A stretch of 64,000 bases of DNA from Mangrovibacter plantisponsor (GTDB lineage Bacteria; Pseudomonadota; Gammaproteobacteria; Enterobacterales; Enterobacteriaceae), in NCBI RefSeq assembly GCF_003182475.1, contig NZ_QGTS01000009.1:186001-250000 (forward strand), in the 5' to 3' direction. The notes under the pieces are model-generated. The model saw only the letters and a list, made by a program, of their open reading frames with translations. It had not been told where the DNA came from and ran no database searches. Positions 1 through 8,503 of the stretch are shown in pieces. The stretch's first letter is position 1. Each line of letters opens with the position of its first letter. The position numbers and the translations under genes are program-made.

Positions 1-392
1 TCGGCACCAATGCTTTCCACACCCTGCTTACGCAGTTTTTTCAACTGGATACGAGTGGTGTTAATACATTCCCACACTTCTGCCGACAGGCTGCCTCTTA
101 CTGCGTGAGCATTGTTCCATGCCAGTTCAACACAACTGCAAATACTGCTGGGGTTGTTGCTATCCATAGCAAAGAAATTCAACAGGTTATCCATAGAAAA
201 ACGGGCGTAACGTGCCTGAAACAGGTCGTGGGTCCACGACAGGTTCAGGGGTAACGCCAAATCCCGCTGTTGCTGGCTGTGGCGCGGCATCATGGAGAGT
301 TTGTAAGTAACGTCCAGAACCCGGGCGAAACTTTCTGCCCGCTCCAGGTAACGGGCCATCCAGAACAGTTCACTGGCTGTGCGGCTTAGCAT
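1..392 (-). CDS. alpha-E domain protein (COG2307), partial
   Basis: The reading frame starts at the ATG at 392 (MLSRTASELFWMARYLERAE) and runs off the left edge of the window, so only the N-terminal 130 residues are present. The opening, with the SRTA..LFWMARYLERAE motif, is typical of the all-helical alpha-E family that is nearly always encoded beside a circularly permuted ATP-grasp protein. Its start overlaps the end of that upstream partner by 7 bases, which suggests translational coupling. The pair is thought to take part in small-peptide or amide-bond chemistry, but no substrate is established. The identification is good; the function is not known. Confidence 0.8.
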   Translation of the reverse strand, partial: MLSRTASELFWMARYLERAESFARVLDVTYKLSMMPRHSQQQRDLALPLNLSWTHDLFQARYARFSMDNLLNFFAMDSNNPSSICSCVELAWNNAHAVRGSLSAEVWECINTTRIQLKKLRKQGVESIGA

Positions 393-1825
393 GATTCATC
401 GTCCTCCATTACCCAGGTGTCTTTGGTTCCCCCGCCCTGAGACGAGTTCACCACCAGTGAACCTTCCGTTAGCGCGACGCGGGTTAACCCACCAGGCACC
501 AGGCGGGTTTCCTGCCCGGACAACACAAAGGGGCGTAAATCGATATGGCGTGGTGCCAGGCCGTCGTCCACAAAGGTGGGGCAGGTGGACAGCGCAAGGG
601 TTTCCTGGCCAATATAATTCGCCGGGTTTGCCAGCAGGCGCTCGCGGAAAGCTTCTACTTCACTGCGTGTTGCCCTGGGGCCAACTAACATGCCGTAACC
701 GCCAGCACCATGAACTTCTTTCACCACCATCTGGTCGAGGTTGTTGAGTACGAATTTCAGGTCTTCGGGTTTGCGGCATTGCCAGGTGGGAATGTTGTTG
801 AGAATCGGTTGTTCACCGAGGTAAAAACGGATCATTTCCGGCACATAAGGGTAGATGGATTTATCATCTGCCACACCCGTGCCAATGGCATTGGCCAGCA
901 CCACGCCGCCTGCCCGGTAAACAGAAAGCAGGCCGGGTACACCGAGCATGGAATCGGTGCGGAAGGCGAGAGGGTCAAGCCAGGCATCATCAATACGGCG
1001 GTATATCACATCCACCCGGCGCGGCCCCTCCGTGGTGCGCATATACACCGCGCCAGCTTTAATAAACAGGTCGGCGCTTTCAACCAGCTCCACCCCCATT
1101 TGCTGGGCCAGGAAACTGTGTTCAAAGTAGGCGCTGTTAAACCGCCCTGGTGTCATAACCACCACACAAGGGTCATCCACCGGTGAGCTTTCGCGCAGCG
1201 TTTGTAACAGGTAGCCGGGGTAACGCTCCACCGGGGCAATATGCTGGTTGGCAAACATCTCCGGGTATAACCGCATCATCATTTTGCGGTTTTCCAGCAT
1301 GTAAGACACGCCAGAAGGTGTGCGCAGGTTGTCTTCCAGTACGTAATAGTTACCGTCGCTGTTGCGTACCATATCCACGCCGGTAATGTGGGCGTAAATA
1401 TGGTTATGCAGGTCAATACCAATCATGCAGGGCTGGAACTGTTCATTGGCCAGCACTTGCTCGGCGGGGATTAGCCCGGCTTTGAGAATGGTTTGGTCGT
1501 GGTAGATATCATGGAGAAAAGCATTGAGCGCTTTGACGCGCTGGCGAATGCCCTGGTCGAGTTTTTTCCATTCATCGGCGGGAATAATGCGCGGTACGCT
1601 GTCAAAAGGGATTAACCGTTCCGTTCCTTCATCTTCACCATAGACATTAAAGGTAATGCCGATGCGGTGAAACAGCAGTTCTGCCTGCTCTTTTTTCTGG
1701 TGAATGGCAGTTTGGTCGGTATTCTGAAACCATTGCCACCAGCCGTCATAGTGTTGGCGTTGCTTTCCTTCTGCCGTCAACATTTCATCGTAATACACGC
1801 CATCCGGTACGGTTATTTTTATCAT
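386..1825 (-). CDS. Circularly permuted ATP-grasp protein (COG2308)
   Basis: This 479-residue protein shows family landmarks: YYDEMLTAEG at the N-terminus, a GIDLHNHIYAHITGVDMVR segment, an EDNLRTPSG stretch and a C-terminal LVVNSSQGGGTKDTW motif. These belong to circularly permuted ATP-grasp enzymes, which couple ATP hydrolysis to carboxylate-amine ligation. The start ATG at 1825 is preceded by a GGAGCG ribosome-binding site. It is followed without a gap by the alpha-E gene, the usual partner. In other bacteria the pair often sits with a transglutaminase-like protease and a proteasome-type peptidase; none is visible here because the window ends. Substrate unknown. Confidence 0.85.
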   Translation of the reverse strand: MIKITVPDGVYYDEMLTAEGKQRQHYDGWWQWFQNTDQTAIHQKKEQAELLFHRIGITFNVYGEDEGTERLIPFDSVPRIIPADEWKKLDQGIRQRVKALNAFLHDIYHDQTILKAGLIPAEQVLANEQFQPCMIGIDLHNHIYAHITGVDMVRNSDGNYYVLEDNLRTPSGVSYMLENRKMMMRLYPEMFANQHIAPVERYPGYLLQTLRESSPVDDPCVVVMTPGRFNSAYFEHSFLAQQMGVELVESADLFIKAGAVYMRTTEGPRRVDVIYRRIDDAWLDPLAFRTDSMLGVPGLLSVYRAGGVVLANAIGTGVADDKSIYPYVPEMIRFYLGEQPILNNIPTWQCRKPEDLKFVLNNLDQMVVKEVHGAGGYGMLVGPRATRSEVEAFRERLLANPANYIGQETLALSTCPTFVDDGLAPRHIDLRPFVLSGQETRLVPGGLTRVALTEGSLVVNSSQGGGTKDTWVMEDDESC

Positions 1826-2013
1826 TACACGCTCCAGTTATTACGTAATCAGGAATAACTGAAAGTGACTACGCACAAACCGTGCCATAGTATTTATCTT
1901 ATTGATTATTATATTTTTATTGGCAGTATCTTCTCCTGGGTATTGATTTTTGTTAAGACAGGCATGTCTCGTGTTGCTTTGTTGTGGTGCAAAAAAATAA
2001 CAATTGTTGTGAG

Positions 2014-2928
2014 TCAGGCCGGAAGTGCGCTTTCCGCATCGTTAAATGCATTGAGTAATAAACGCCACATATGGTGCGCGGCCGGGGTAAAGCGGCGGTC
2101 AGAGTTGCGCAGCAAATGGCACTGGGCGCTACTGGCGATGGGGTGGTCCACCGGGATGGCAACCAGTTTCCCTTGCTCAATCAGTGCGCTGGCGGCAAAG
2201 CGGCTCATAAATGAAATCCCTAAACCTGCCTGGCTCATCCCTTTGGCGGTAGAGAACAGGTTACAACGGTATGCCGGGGAAAAGGTCAGCCCTTTGCTCT
2301 GGAACATGGCATTCATATGGCGCTGCAGGCCAAAGCTTTCCGTCAGTGCAATTAACCGCTGCTCTGCCAGTTGTTCAATAGTGACCCGCTCAAGGCAGGC
2401 CAGCTCATGGCCCGGTGCCATTACTGCGCAGATTGGCCCCCAACGGAAACTGTGGCGCTTCAGCTCCGGGCTGCCAATGGGCCCAAAGGCGACAGCCATA
2501 TCCGCTTCACCCTGGACAATATCGTTCAGCATTTCCTGCATACTGGCGACACTGATTTCCACAAACACCTGTGGCCAGGACTCGGCAAACTGGGTCATCA
2601 CCTCATGAATAAACACATTAATCAGCCCGCCACCAATCCGCACGGAAACAGACCCACCGCGCATATGGCGCAAATCCCGTAAGTGGTTTTCCAGCTTTTC
2701 CCGGCGCTGGCGGCTTTCAAAATAGTCTTCTGCAAGCAGTTTCCCGGCTTCAGTGAGAATAACTGTACGGCCGCGACGTTCCAGAAGCGGGAGTTGCAGG
2801 CGGCGTTCGAGCTGACTAATTTGCCGGCTGATAACAGAAGGATTCACGCCAAGAATATCTGCAGCGCGGCGGATTCCACCCTGAATACCAACTTCATACA
2901 GATAACTTACCTGCTTTTCATGGAACAT
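2014..2928 (-). CDS. LysR-family transcriptional regulator
   Basis: The frame can be opened further upstream, but the start that gives a standard LysR N-terminus is the ATG at 2928 (MFHEKQVSYLYEVGIQGGIR), giving 304 residues. The winged helix-turn-helix spans about residues 5-65 (AADILGVNPSVISRQISQLE), followed by a linker and a periplasmic-binding-protein-like effector domain. It is divergent from yjiH, with about 450 bases between, the classical arrangement for a LysR regulator controlling its neighbour. It therefore probably regulates the yjiH-yjiG-peptidase operon, perhaps in response to an amino-acid conjugate; the ligand is inference only. Confidence 0.85.
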   Translation of the reverse strand: MFHEKQVSYLYEVGIQGGIRRAADILGVNPSVISRQISQLERRLQLPLLERRGRTVILTEAGKLLAEDYFESRQRREKLENHLRDLRHMRGGSVSVRIGGGLINVFIHEVMTQFAESWPQVFVEISVASMQEMLNDIVQGEADMAVAFGPIGSPELKRHSFRWGPICAVMAPGHELACLERVTIEQLAEQRLIALTESFGLQRHMNAMFQSKGLTFSPAYRCNLFSTAKGMSQAGLGISFMSRFAASALIEQGKLVAIPVDHPIASSAQCHLLRNSDRRFTPAAHHMWRLLLNAFNDAESALPA

Positions 2929-3385
2929 ATCCGGGCCTTTCATGATTGACTGTTGCTTACAGAGCAACAATATCATCCATTAACTGGCATTCATATTCCT
3001 GTCTGGCTTCGTAATAATCGAATTTATGGTCTTGTGATGTTTTTTTGTTCAAACGGTGGATGCCATGAAACAGTAAAACAGAATTGCACCAAACCAGGGC
3101 GTTTATCCGGATTCGGTTATTCTGTTCAGCGGCACTTGCCGGGAAATAATAAGTTTTACTCGCTACAACACCAGGGAACTCTTTATAAAATAAAGAGTGG
3201 GGAGCTTGCATGCTAAATAAACACATTGGCATGGGGTTTCCGTATAAAAAATAAAAACAATAGTTAAAAAACACCAAACAGGCACACATCCTGCTTATAT
3301 CGGGGTAGTGTTAAAATAAAAAAGCCTGCAAACACAACTGACATAACATCCAATACGTTCCGGAGCTTTGAGAAGAGAAATTAAT
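2929..3385. other. Divergent intergenic region between LysR gene and yjiH
   Basis: About 450 AT-rich bases separate the divergent LysR and yjiH genes. The open frames that can be drawn here have biased composition and no convincing start signals, so I see no gene. The region presumably holds the LysR operator and the yjiH promoter. I did not find a clear T-N11-A box that I would defend. Confidence 0.4.
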
Positions 3386-4066
3386 ATGAGCGAAAATAAA
3401 ACCCTGGAAAATCCATCAGGAGAAGCACACAGCGAATGGAAAGTTGGCCCTGGAGCCTGGCTGTCGCTGATTATTGTATTGCTGGTTTTCTCCGGCTTTT
3501 TTTATAAAGTGGACGGGATGAACTGGTTGGGCGCCTTTGATTTTACCACGCTGGGCGGTAAGTTTGGCACCATGAAGTCGGAAGCGAATACCTTTCTTGG
3601 TAGCGGTGGCATAAGTGCTAAGGCGGGCTTCCTGTTTGCGCTGTCACTGGTGCCGACAGTCATGTTAGCGCTCGGTTTGCTGGAGATTTTCACTCACTAT
3701 GGCGCTATTCGCGCTGCGCATAAACTCCTTACCCCTTTACTGAAACCTTTGTTGGGGTTACCCGGTTATACGGGGCTGGCATTAATCACGGATTTACAAA
3801 GTACCGATGCGGGTGCGGCATTAAGTAAAGAGCTTTATGACAGCGAAAGAATTACCCGTAAAGATGTGGTGATTATGGGTGCATGGCAATATTCCGGTGC
3901 TGGCTTGATTAATAACTATTTTTCTATTGGTTCAGCCATGTTTGCCTCATTAACCACACCCATAATTATTCCGCTGGTATTAATGTTTGTGATGAAATTC
4001 GTTGGCGCGGCGGTAGTGCGTCTGGCTTTGAATACCGTTTATAAGAAGGACTTCGCCAATGAGTAA
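3386..4066 (+). CDS. yjiH: YjiH-like nucleoside-recognition (Gate) membrane protein
   Basis: The ATG at 3386 (MSENKTLENPSG) follows an AGAAGAGA ribosome-binding site and is preferred over an upstream TTG at 3368. The 226-residue product has several membrane segments and the glycine-rich sequence TDLQSTDAGAALSKELYDSE characteristic of SpmA/YjiH Gate-domain proteins. E. coli YjiH is almost the same length. It overlaps yjiG by 8 bases, and the two are expected to form one inner-membrane transporter. In E. coli yjiHG lies beside iadA (isoaspartyl dipeptidase); here the next gene is an M20 peptidase, which supports transport of a peptide-like or acyl-amino-acid product. Confidence 0.85.
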   Translation: MSENKTLENPSGEAHSEWKVGPGAWLSLIIVLLVFSGFFYKVDGMNWLGAFDFTTLGGKFGTMKSEANTFLGSGGISAKAGFLFALSLVPTVMLALGLLEIFTHYGAIRAAHKLLTPLLKPLLGLPGYTGLALITDLQSTDAGAALSKELYDSERITRKDVVIMGAWQYSGAGLINNYFSIGSAMFASLTTPIIIPLVLMFVMKFVGAAVVRLALNTVYKKDFANE

Positions 4067-4526
4067 CTCAGTGAAAGCACCCAGTAACCCGTTTGATATT
4101 TTCGTTATTGGCGCACGTAAAGGTTTCAATATTGCCATTAATAACCTGATGCCAAATGTGCTGATGGCCTATGTCATTGCCGAAATGCTCAACTTACTGG
4201 GTGTGATGCAGATGATAGGCCATGTGTGTGCGCCACTGATGGGGTTGTTTGGGCTGCCCGGCGAGGCGATTACTGTCCTGTTAACGGCCTGGTTGTCTTC
4301 TTCGGCAGGGACAGGTGTGGCGGTCAGCCTGTTAAGTAAAGGCACGCTGGATGCCGGGCAAATCACCATTCTGGCACCGGCTATCTTCCTGATGGGGTCC
4401 CAGCTTCAGTATATGGGGCGCCTGCTGGGTGTTGCGGACGTGCCGAAAAAATACTGGCCGTTATTGATGGTGGTAAGTATTGCCAACGCATTGATAGCCA
4501 TGCTGTTTATGCGCGCATTTTCCTGA
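4059..4526 (+). CDS. yjiG: YjiG-like (SpmB-type) membrane protein
   Basis: This 155-residue protein is mostly hydrophobic, with a Gate-domain core (WLSSSAGTGVAVSLLSKG) and the terminal segment VADVPKKYWPLLMVVSIANA. Length and motifs fit YjiG/SpmB. Its ATG lies inside the last codons of yjiH (ATGAGTAA overlap), so the two are translationally coupled and likely work as one membrane complex. Substrate is not established for the family. Confidence 0.85.
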   Translation: MSNSVKAPSNPFDIFVIGARKGFNIAINNLMPNVLMAYVIAEMLNLLGVMQMIGHVCAPLMGLFGLPGEAITVLLTAWLSSSAGTGVAVSLLSKGTLDAGQITILAPAIFLMGSQLQYMGRLLGVADVPKKYWPLLMVVSIANALIAMLFMRAFS

Positions 4527-4594
4527 GTTTGTGTTGTTAAGGGCTGCCAGGAAAAGCCGCAGCCCGCACCTGCAATAATCAAAAGGAGTAAGAC

Positions 4595-5701
4595 GTGTCC
4601 CGTACAATTGAGCATTTCAGGGTATTGCATGAAATTCCTGAACTGGGTTTTGAAGAACACCAAACTTCCGCATACATTGCGGAAAAACTGGAAGCGGCTG
4701 GCTACCAGGTTACCCGCCATGTGAATGGCACCACAGGGATTGTCGCCGAACTGGACAGCGGTGAACCAGGCCCGGTTCTGGCATTGCGCGCAGATATGGA
4801 TGCGCTGGGCCATATTATTGATGGCCAGCATGTTGCCCGCCACACCTGTGGGCATGATGGGCACTCATCAGTGGTACTGACTACCGCGCAGGAAGTGATT
4901 CAGCAAGGGCTGGTAAAAAAAGGCCGGTTAAAATTTTTGTTTCAGCCTGCGGAAGAGCTGGGTACCGGGGCGCTGGCGCTGGTTGATGCGGGCGTGCTGG
5001 ATGACGTGGATATGCTGCTGGGCTTCCACTTGCGGCCAATTGAAGAATGCCCGATGGGCAAAGCTGTTCCGGCGATGTACTACTCTGCGTCTTCTACTAT
5101 TGAAGCCGTATTTACCGGTAAAGCAGCTCATGCAGCACGCCCGCACTTAGGGATTAACGCGCTGGATGCTGCTGCTAATGCTGTGCAGGCAGTTAATGGT
5201 ATTCATTTATCGCCTTCACTGACTTTCAGCGTGAAAGCCACACGTTTTCTCAGTGATGCCGGTGTAACCAACTCGATTCCTGCAGAGGCCCGGGTTTGCT
5301 GGGATCTGCGTTCGGCAGATAACGAAGGCATGACCGAGCTGAAAGCTCAGGTGGAACGGGCGATTGCTCACAGTGCGCAGGCCTTTGGCGCAACCGTGGC
5401 AACCACTATTCTCAAAGAGATGCCTGCTGCGGTTATCGACGATGACGCCACCGCACTGGTTAGCGAAGCCATCCGTGAAGTGCTGGGCGATGAAGGCCTG
5501 ACTGAGCCGAAAACTACACCAGGCAGCGAAGACTTCTTCCATTATCTGGTACAGCGCCCGGCCATTAAAGGCGGGTTCTGGGGATTGGGAGCCAACCTGA
5601 AGCCGGGTTTGCATCACCCGGATATGCACTTTGACCGCAGTGCGCTGGATATTGGCGTGGATGTCTTCAAGGCCTGTGTGCGCCGGGTTCTGGGAGCATA
5701 A
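4595..5701 (+). CDS. M20D-family amidohydrolase / peptidase
   Basis: The start is the GTG at 4595 behind AAAAGGAG. The 368-residue protein has the M20D signature: RADMDA (65-70) and HTCGHDGH (83-90), whose cysteine and histidines bind the metal pair, then QPAEE, and near the C-terminus TPGSEDF. These enzymes hydrolyse N-acyl amino acids, indole-acetyl conjugates or aminobenzoyl-glutamate. The gene follows yjiG by 68 bases and a terminator lies about 50 bases downstream, so it closes the yjiHG operon. It sits where E. coli has iadA, suggesting the transporter pair serves different amidohydrolases in different genomes. Substrate unknown. Confidence 0.88.
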   Translation: MSRTIEHFRVLHEIPELGFEEHQTSAYIAEKLEAAGYQVTRHVNGTTGIVAELDSGEPGPVLALRADMDALGHIIDGQHVARHTCGHDGHSSVVLTTAQEVIQQGLVKKGRLKFLFQPAEELGTGALALVDAGVLDDVDMLLGFHLRPIEECPMGKAVPAMYYSASSTIEAVFTGKAAHAARPHLGINALDAAANAVQAVNGIHLSPSLTFSVKATRFLSDAGVTNSIPAEARVCWDLRSADNEGMTELKAQVERAIAHSAQAFGATVATTILKEMPAAVIDDDATALVSEAIREVLGDEGLTEPKTTPGSEDFFHYLVQRPAIKGGFWGLGANLKPGLHHPDMHFDRSALDIGVDVFKACVRRVLGA

Positions 5702-5750
5702 TCAATCAGTTTTAAAAGAAGCTACCTGTTACGGTGGTTTCTCTGCTCTA

Positions 5751-5783
5751 AAAAAGCAGTGTCCGCGCCAGCCACTGCTTTTT
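5751..5783 (+). terminator. Rho-independent terminator after the M20 peptidase
   Basis: Perfect 11-bp stem (AAAAAGCAGTG / CACTGCTTTTT) with an 11-base loop, followed by more T. It is also flanked by A on the left, so it could work on both strands. Confidence 0.85.
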
Positions 5784-5938
5784 TTACCTTACTGCTTCTC
5801 AAAATGTGTTAATTCTTTCTTGTTGATTAAGACAGTATCTCCCCTGAGAACAGGCATTTCTGTAATTCATTCTGGTATAACATGTAATTAATTTATCATA
5901 CCAATAGCCAGATGGGGCCAGGCAAAGGGGAAGCCACA

Positions 5939-7390
5939 ATGGCAATTTCTGATTCTTCGACCGACAACAGCACGCAACCGGAAAAAAAACGTCGGGCGAT
6001 TTCTGGCCTCGCATTGTTAGTGGCCAGCGCATTCTTCATGGAGTTTCTCGACGGCACGGTTATCGCCACTGCGTTGCCCGATATGGCAAAAGCCTTTGGG
6101 GTGACCGCAGTAGATTTAAATATTGGTATCAGCGCCTACCTTTTGACACTGGCGGTACTGATCCCGGCCAGTGGCTGGGTGGCAGAGCGGTTTGGCGCCC
6201 GTACGGTGTTCAGCACCGCGCTGCTGATTTTTACCCTCTCTTCTCTGATTTGCGGGTTAACGCAAAACGTCACTGAGTTTGTGGTGATGCGTATTATCCA
6301 GGGGATTGGCGGAGCCATGATGGTGCCGGTTGGCAGGTTGGTGGTATTACGCACCACACCCAAAGATCAACTGATTACCGCCATTGCCACTCTTACCTGG
6401 CCGGCATTAGTTGCGCCTATTTTGGGGCCGCCCATTGGCGGCTTTATTACCACTTACGCCAGCTGGCACTGGATTTTCTTTCTCAATGTTCCTTTTGGGC
6501 TGGCAGCGATTGCCTGTTCATTAAAGATGATGAGCAACCAGAAACCGGTGGAGAAACAGCCATTCGATACCCAGGGTTTTTTCTCCGTGGGCCTGTCAAT
6601 GCTGTGCCTGGTTGCCGGGCTGGAAGTGTTCAGCCAGCAAAATGAAAATCCCTGGTACGGGGCCGGGTTACTGGTAATGGGGCTGGTGTTTCTCGCCTGG
6701 GCGGTACGCCATTTATTGCGCAGCTCAGCCCCACTGGTACAACTGCGCACGCTACGTGTGCCGTCGTTTCGTGTCACCATGCGTGGCGGTTTTGTACTGC
6801 GGGCGACTATCAGTTCCGCGCCCTTTATGTTGCCGTTGATGTTCCAGGTTGGGTTTGGCATGGATGCCTTTCACGCCGGTTCGCTGGTGCTGGCCGTGTT
6901 TGCCGGTAACCTGGCTATGAAACCCGCCACCACGCCACTGATTCGCTATTTTGGGTTTCGAAAACTGTTGCTGGGCAATGGGGTGTTGTGTGTCCTGTCG
7001 CTGCTGGTTTGTGCGCTGTTAACCCCTGATTCGCCGCGTATTCTCACCCTGGTGATGCTGTTCTGGGGCGGGCTCAGCCGCTCAATGCAATTTACTGGCA
7101 TCAGTTCGCTGGCATTTGCTGAAGTACCAGCCCAGGAAATGAGTGGGGCAAACACCCTGTTCAGTACCTCTTTGCAACTGGCGAGTGGGCTGGGTGTTAC
7201 GCTGGGTGCACTGAGTATTCGTGCGGGAAGCCTGCTGACATCCTGGTTGCCAGAAAATGTTGCACACCAACCGGGGATGGCGTTTCGCCTGGGCTTTGTG
7301 GTGATTGGCGTGCTCACTGCCATTGGCTTATGGGATATCACCCGCCTGGCACCGGACGCCGGAATTAATGTGTCACAAAAGAAAAAATAA
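5939..7390 (+). CDS. MFS exporter, DHA2 family, MdtD-like
   Basis: The ATG at 5939 has an AAGGGGA ribosome-binding site, giving 483 residues. The sequence carries the DHA2 drug-proton antiporter signatures: FMEFLDGTVIATALPDMA in the first helix, then a run through GGAMMVPVGRL and LGPPIGG, and SWHWIFFLNVPFG. The GGAMMVPVGRL block and overall length point to the MdtD-like branch. It is predicted to be a proton-driven efflux pump of the inner membrane. It stands alone, without a membrane-fusion partner, between two terminator-like hairpins. Substrate cannot be read from sequence. Confidence 0.85.
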   Translation: MAISDSSTDNSTQPEKKRRAISGLALLVASAFFMEFLDGTVIATALPDMAKAFGVTAVDLNIGISAYLLTLAVLIPASGWVAERFGARTVFSTALLIFTLSSLICGLTQNVTEFVVMRIIQGIGGAMMVPVGRLVVLRTTPKDQLITAIATLTWPALVAPILGPPIGGFITTYASWHWIFFLNVPFGLAAIACSLKMMSNQKPVEKQPFDTQGFFSVGLSMLCLVAGLEVFSQQNENPWYGAGLLVMGLVFLAWAVRHLLRSSAPLVQLRTLRVPSFRVTMRGGFVLRATISSAPFMLPLMFQVGFGMDAFHAGSLVLAVFAGNLAMKPATTPLIRYFGFRKLLLGNGVLCVLSLLVCALLTPDSPRILTLVMLFWGGLSRSMQFTGISSLAFAEVPAQEMSGANTLFSTSLQLASGLGVTLGALSIRAGSLLTSWLPENVAHQPGMAFRLGFVVIGVLTAIGLWDITRLAPDAGINVSQKKK

Positions 7391-7392
7391 CC

Positions 7393-7419
7393 TGTGGCGG
7401 GCAGCCCAGGCCCGCCACA
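7393..7419 (-). terminator. Terminator hairpin between convergent genes
   Basis: Inverted repeat TGTGGCGGG / CCCGCCACA with a 9-base loop between the convergent MFS and NicO genes. The T-rich tail (TTATTTTTTC) is on the minus strand, so it best serves the NicO gene. Confidence 0.6.
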
Positions 7420-7422
7420 ACA

Positions 7423-8394
7423 TTAACACCCGGCAGCAATATAATCGCCATTGGCACTGACGGGAATAACCGTTAAAAACAGTACCGTGGCGAACAGCAC
7501 CAGTATTATTCCACCCAGCACCCGGATACAGGGCAACAGCCACTGGCGGCTGGCGGTATTGCCACCAAACATTGCCAGTGTTTTCTCCCGTGCGTAGCGC
7601 ACTGCCAGAGAGAGCCCCATAATGGATAAACCGGTACCCAGCGCCATGGTCATGACCGCGGCAATTCCCCAGGTCACAATGCCCAGTGCGTTGGCGAACA
7701 TCAGGATCATAATGGCTCCGCTACAAGGGCGGGCACCGATAGTAAACATCACACCCAGCCGGGTTTTCCAACTGGCCTGAGCCAGTGGCACGGCAGAAAT
7801 ATGGTGATGTGCGCAGCCACAGCTTTCATGGTGTGTGTGGGCTGTAGCAAGGGCAGGCTGGATACGCCGAATAGTTAGCTTGCGGGGTTGCAGGCTTTTC
7901 AGTGCCTGGAAAATCACCCACAGACCGAACAGGCCAATAAATACCGCGCTGATTTTCTCAATATACCAGCGGCTTTCGCTCAGCGAGCCAGATGCCAGGT
8001 TAAACCCTACCGCCAGAATAAACACAAACAGAATCGCGCTGACTCCCTGTAACAGGCTGCCAACAAACGGGACAATCCGCGTGATTGCTGTGTTTTCCTG
8101 GTGGGTGGTAATCCAGGTGGTGACGATAAATTTGCCATGCCCCGGGCCAATGGCGTGCAGCACACCGTACATAAATGAACCCACCAGAAGCCATATCCCG
8201 CCTGAATACTGGTGATTATTCAGTTGCAGCAAGTACATCACCAGGTAGCGGTGAAGCGAGATTTGCACAGCCAGGCACCATTGCAAAAATGCGCCCCAGT
8301 GAGCGTGCAGTAAAATCGCCGCAGTAAGCACTGCCAACGCCAGTAAGGGGAGCGCGGTATAGCGGGTGGCGCGGGAAAGTGAGTGTGTCACCAT
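7423..8394 (-). CDS. NicO-family nickel/cobalt (or zinc) transporter, ZevB/RcnA-like
   Basis: I choose the ATG at 8394 (MVTHSLSR, ribosome-binding site GGAGA), giving 323 residues; an alternative ATG at 8478 lies inside a hairpin loop. The protein has the NicO hallmark HAIGPGHGK (80-88), a second GARPCSGAI motif, about six membrane helices and a histidine/cysteine-rich loop (HTHHESCGCAHHH) typical of metal handling. Relatives include RcnA (nickel/cobalt efflux) and Haemophilus ZevB (zinc). ZevB is usually paired with ZevA, which is not seen here. It most likely moves a divalent metal across the inner membrane; direction and metal are uncertain. Confidence 0.85.
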   Translation of the reverse strand: MVTHSLSRATRYTALPLLALAVLTAAILLHAHWGAFLQWCLAVQISLHRYLVMYLLQLNNHQYSGGIWLLVGSFMYGVLHAIGPGHGKFIVTTWITTHQENTAITRIVPFVGSLLQGVSAILFVFILAVGFNLASGSLSESRWYIEKISAVFIGLFGLWVIFQALKSLQPRKLTIRRIQPALATAHTHHESCGCAHHHISAVPLAQASWKTRLGVMFTIGARPCSGAIMILMFANALGIVTWGIAAVMTMALGTGLSIMGLSLAVRYAREKTLAMFGGNTASRQWLLPCIRVLGGIILVLFATVLFLTVIPVSANGDYIAAGC

Positions 8395-8457
8395 AACTGT
8401 TCTCCGGTTTAGTGCAGAGAGTATGGCGTAATAACGTGTTGGCAGGCAGTTTTTTAT

Positions 8458-8498
8458 CGCCAGCCTCAGTAAATTCATAATTTTGCCTGAGGCTGGCG
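8458..8498. terminator. 12-bp inverted repeat downstream of the C39 transporter gene
   Basis: Perfect 12-bp arms (CGCCAGCCTCAG / CTGAGGCTGGCG) around a 17-base loop, placed just after the stop codon of the last gene of the peptide cluster. There is no T-tract on the minus strand, so it may be a 3'-end stabilising or weak terminator structure. Confidence 0.5.
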
Positions 8499-8503
8499 TT
8501 GTA

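Noticed and set aside
2957-3289. 110-codon minus-strand frame in the LysR-yjiH gap
   Set aside because: Odd composition (many Cys, Phe, Tyr), poor start signals and position inside a divergent promoter region.
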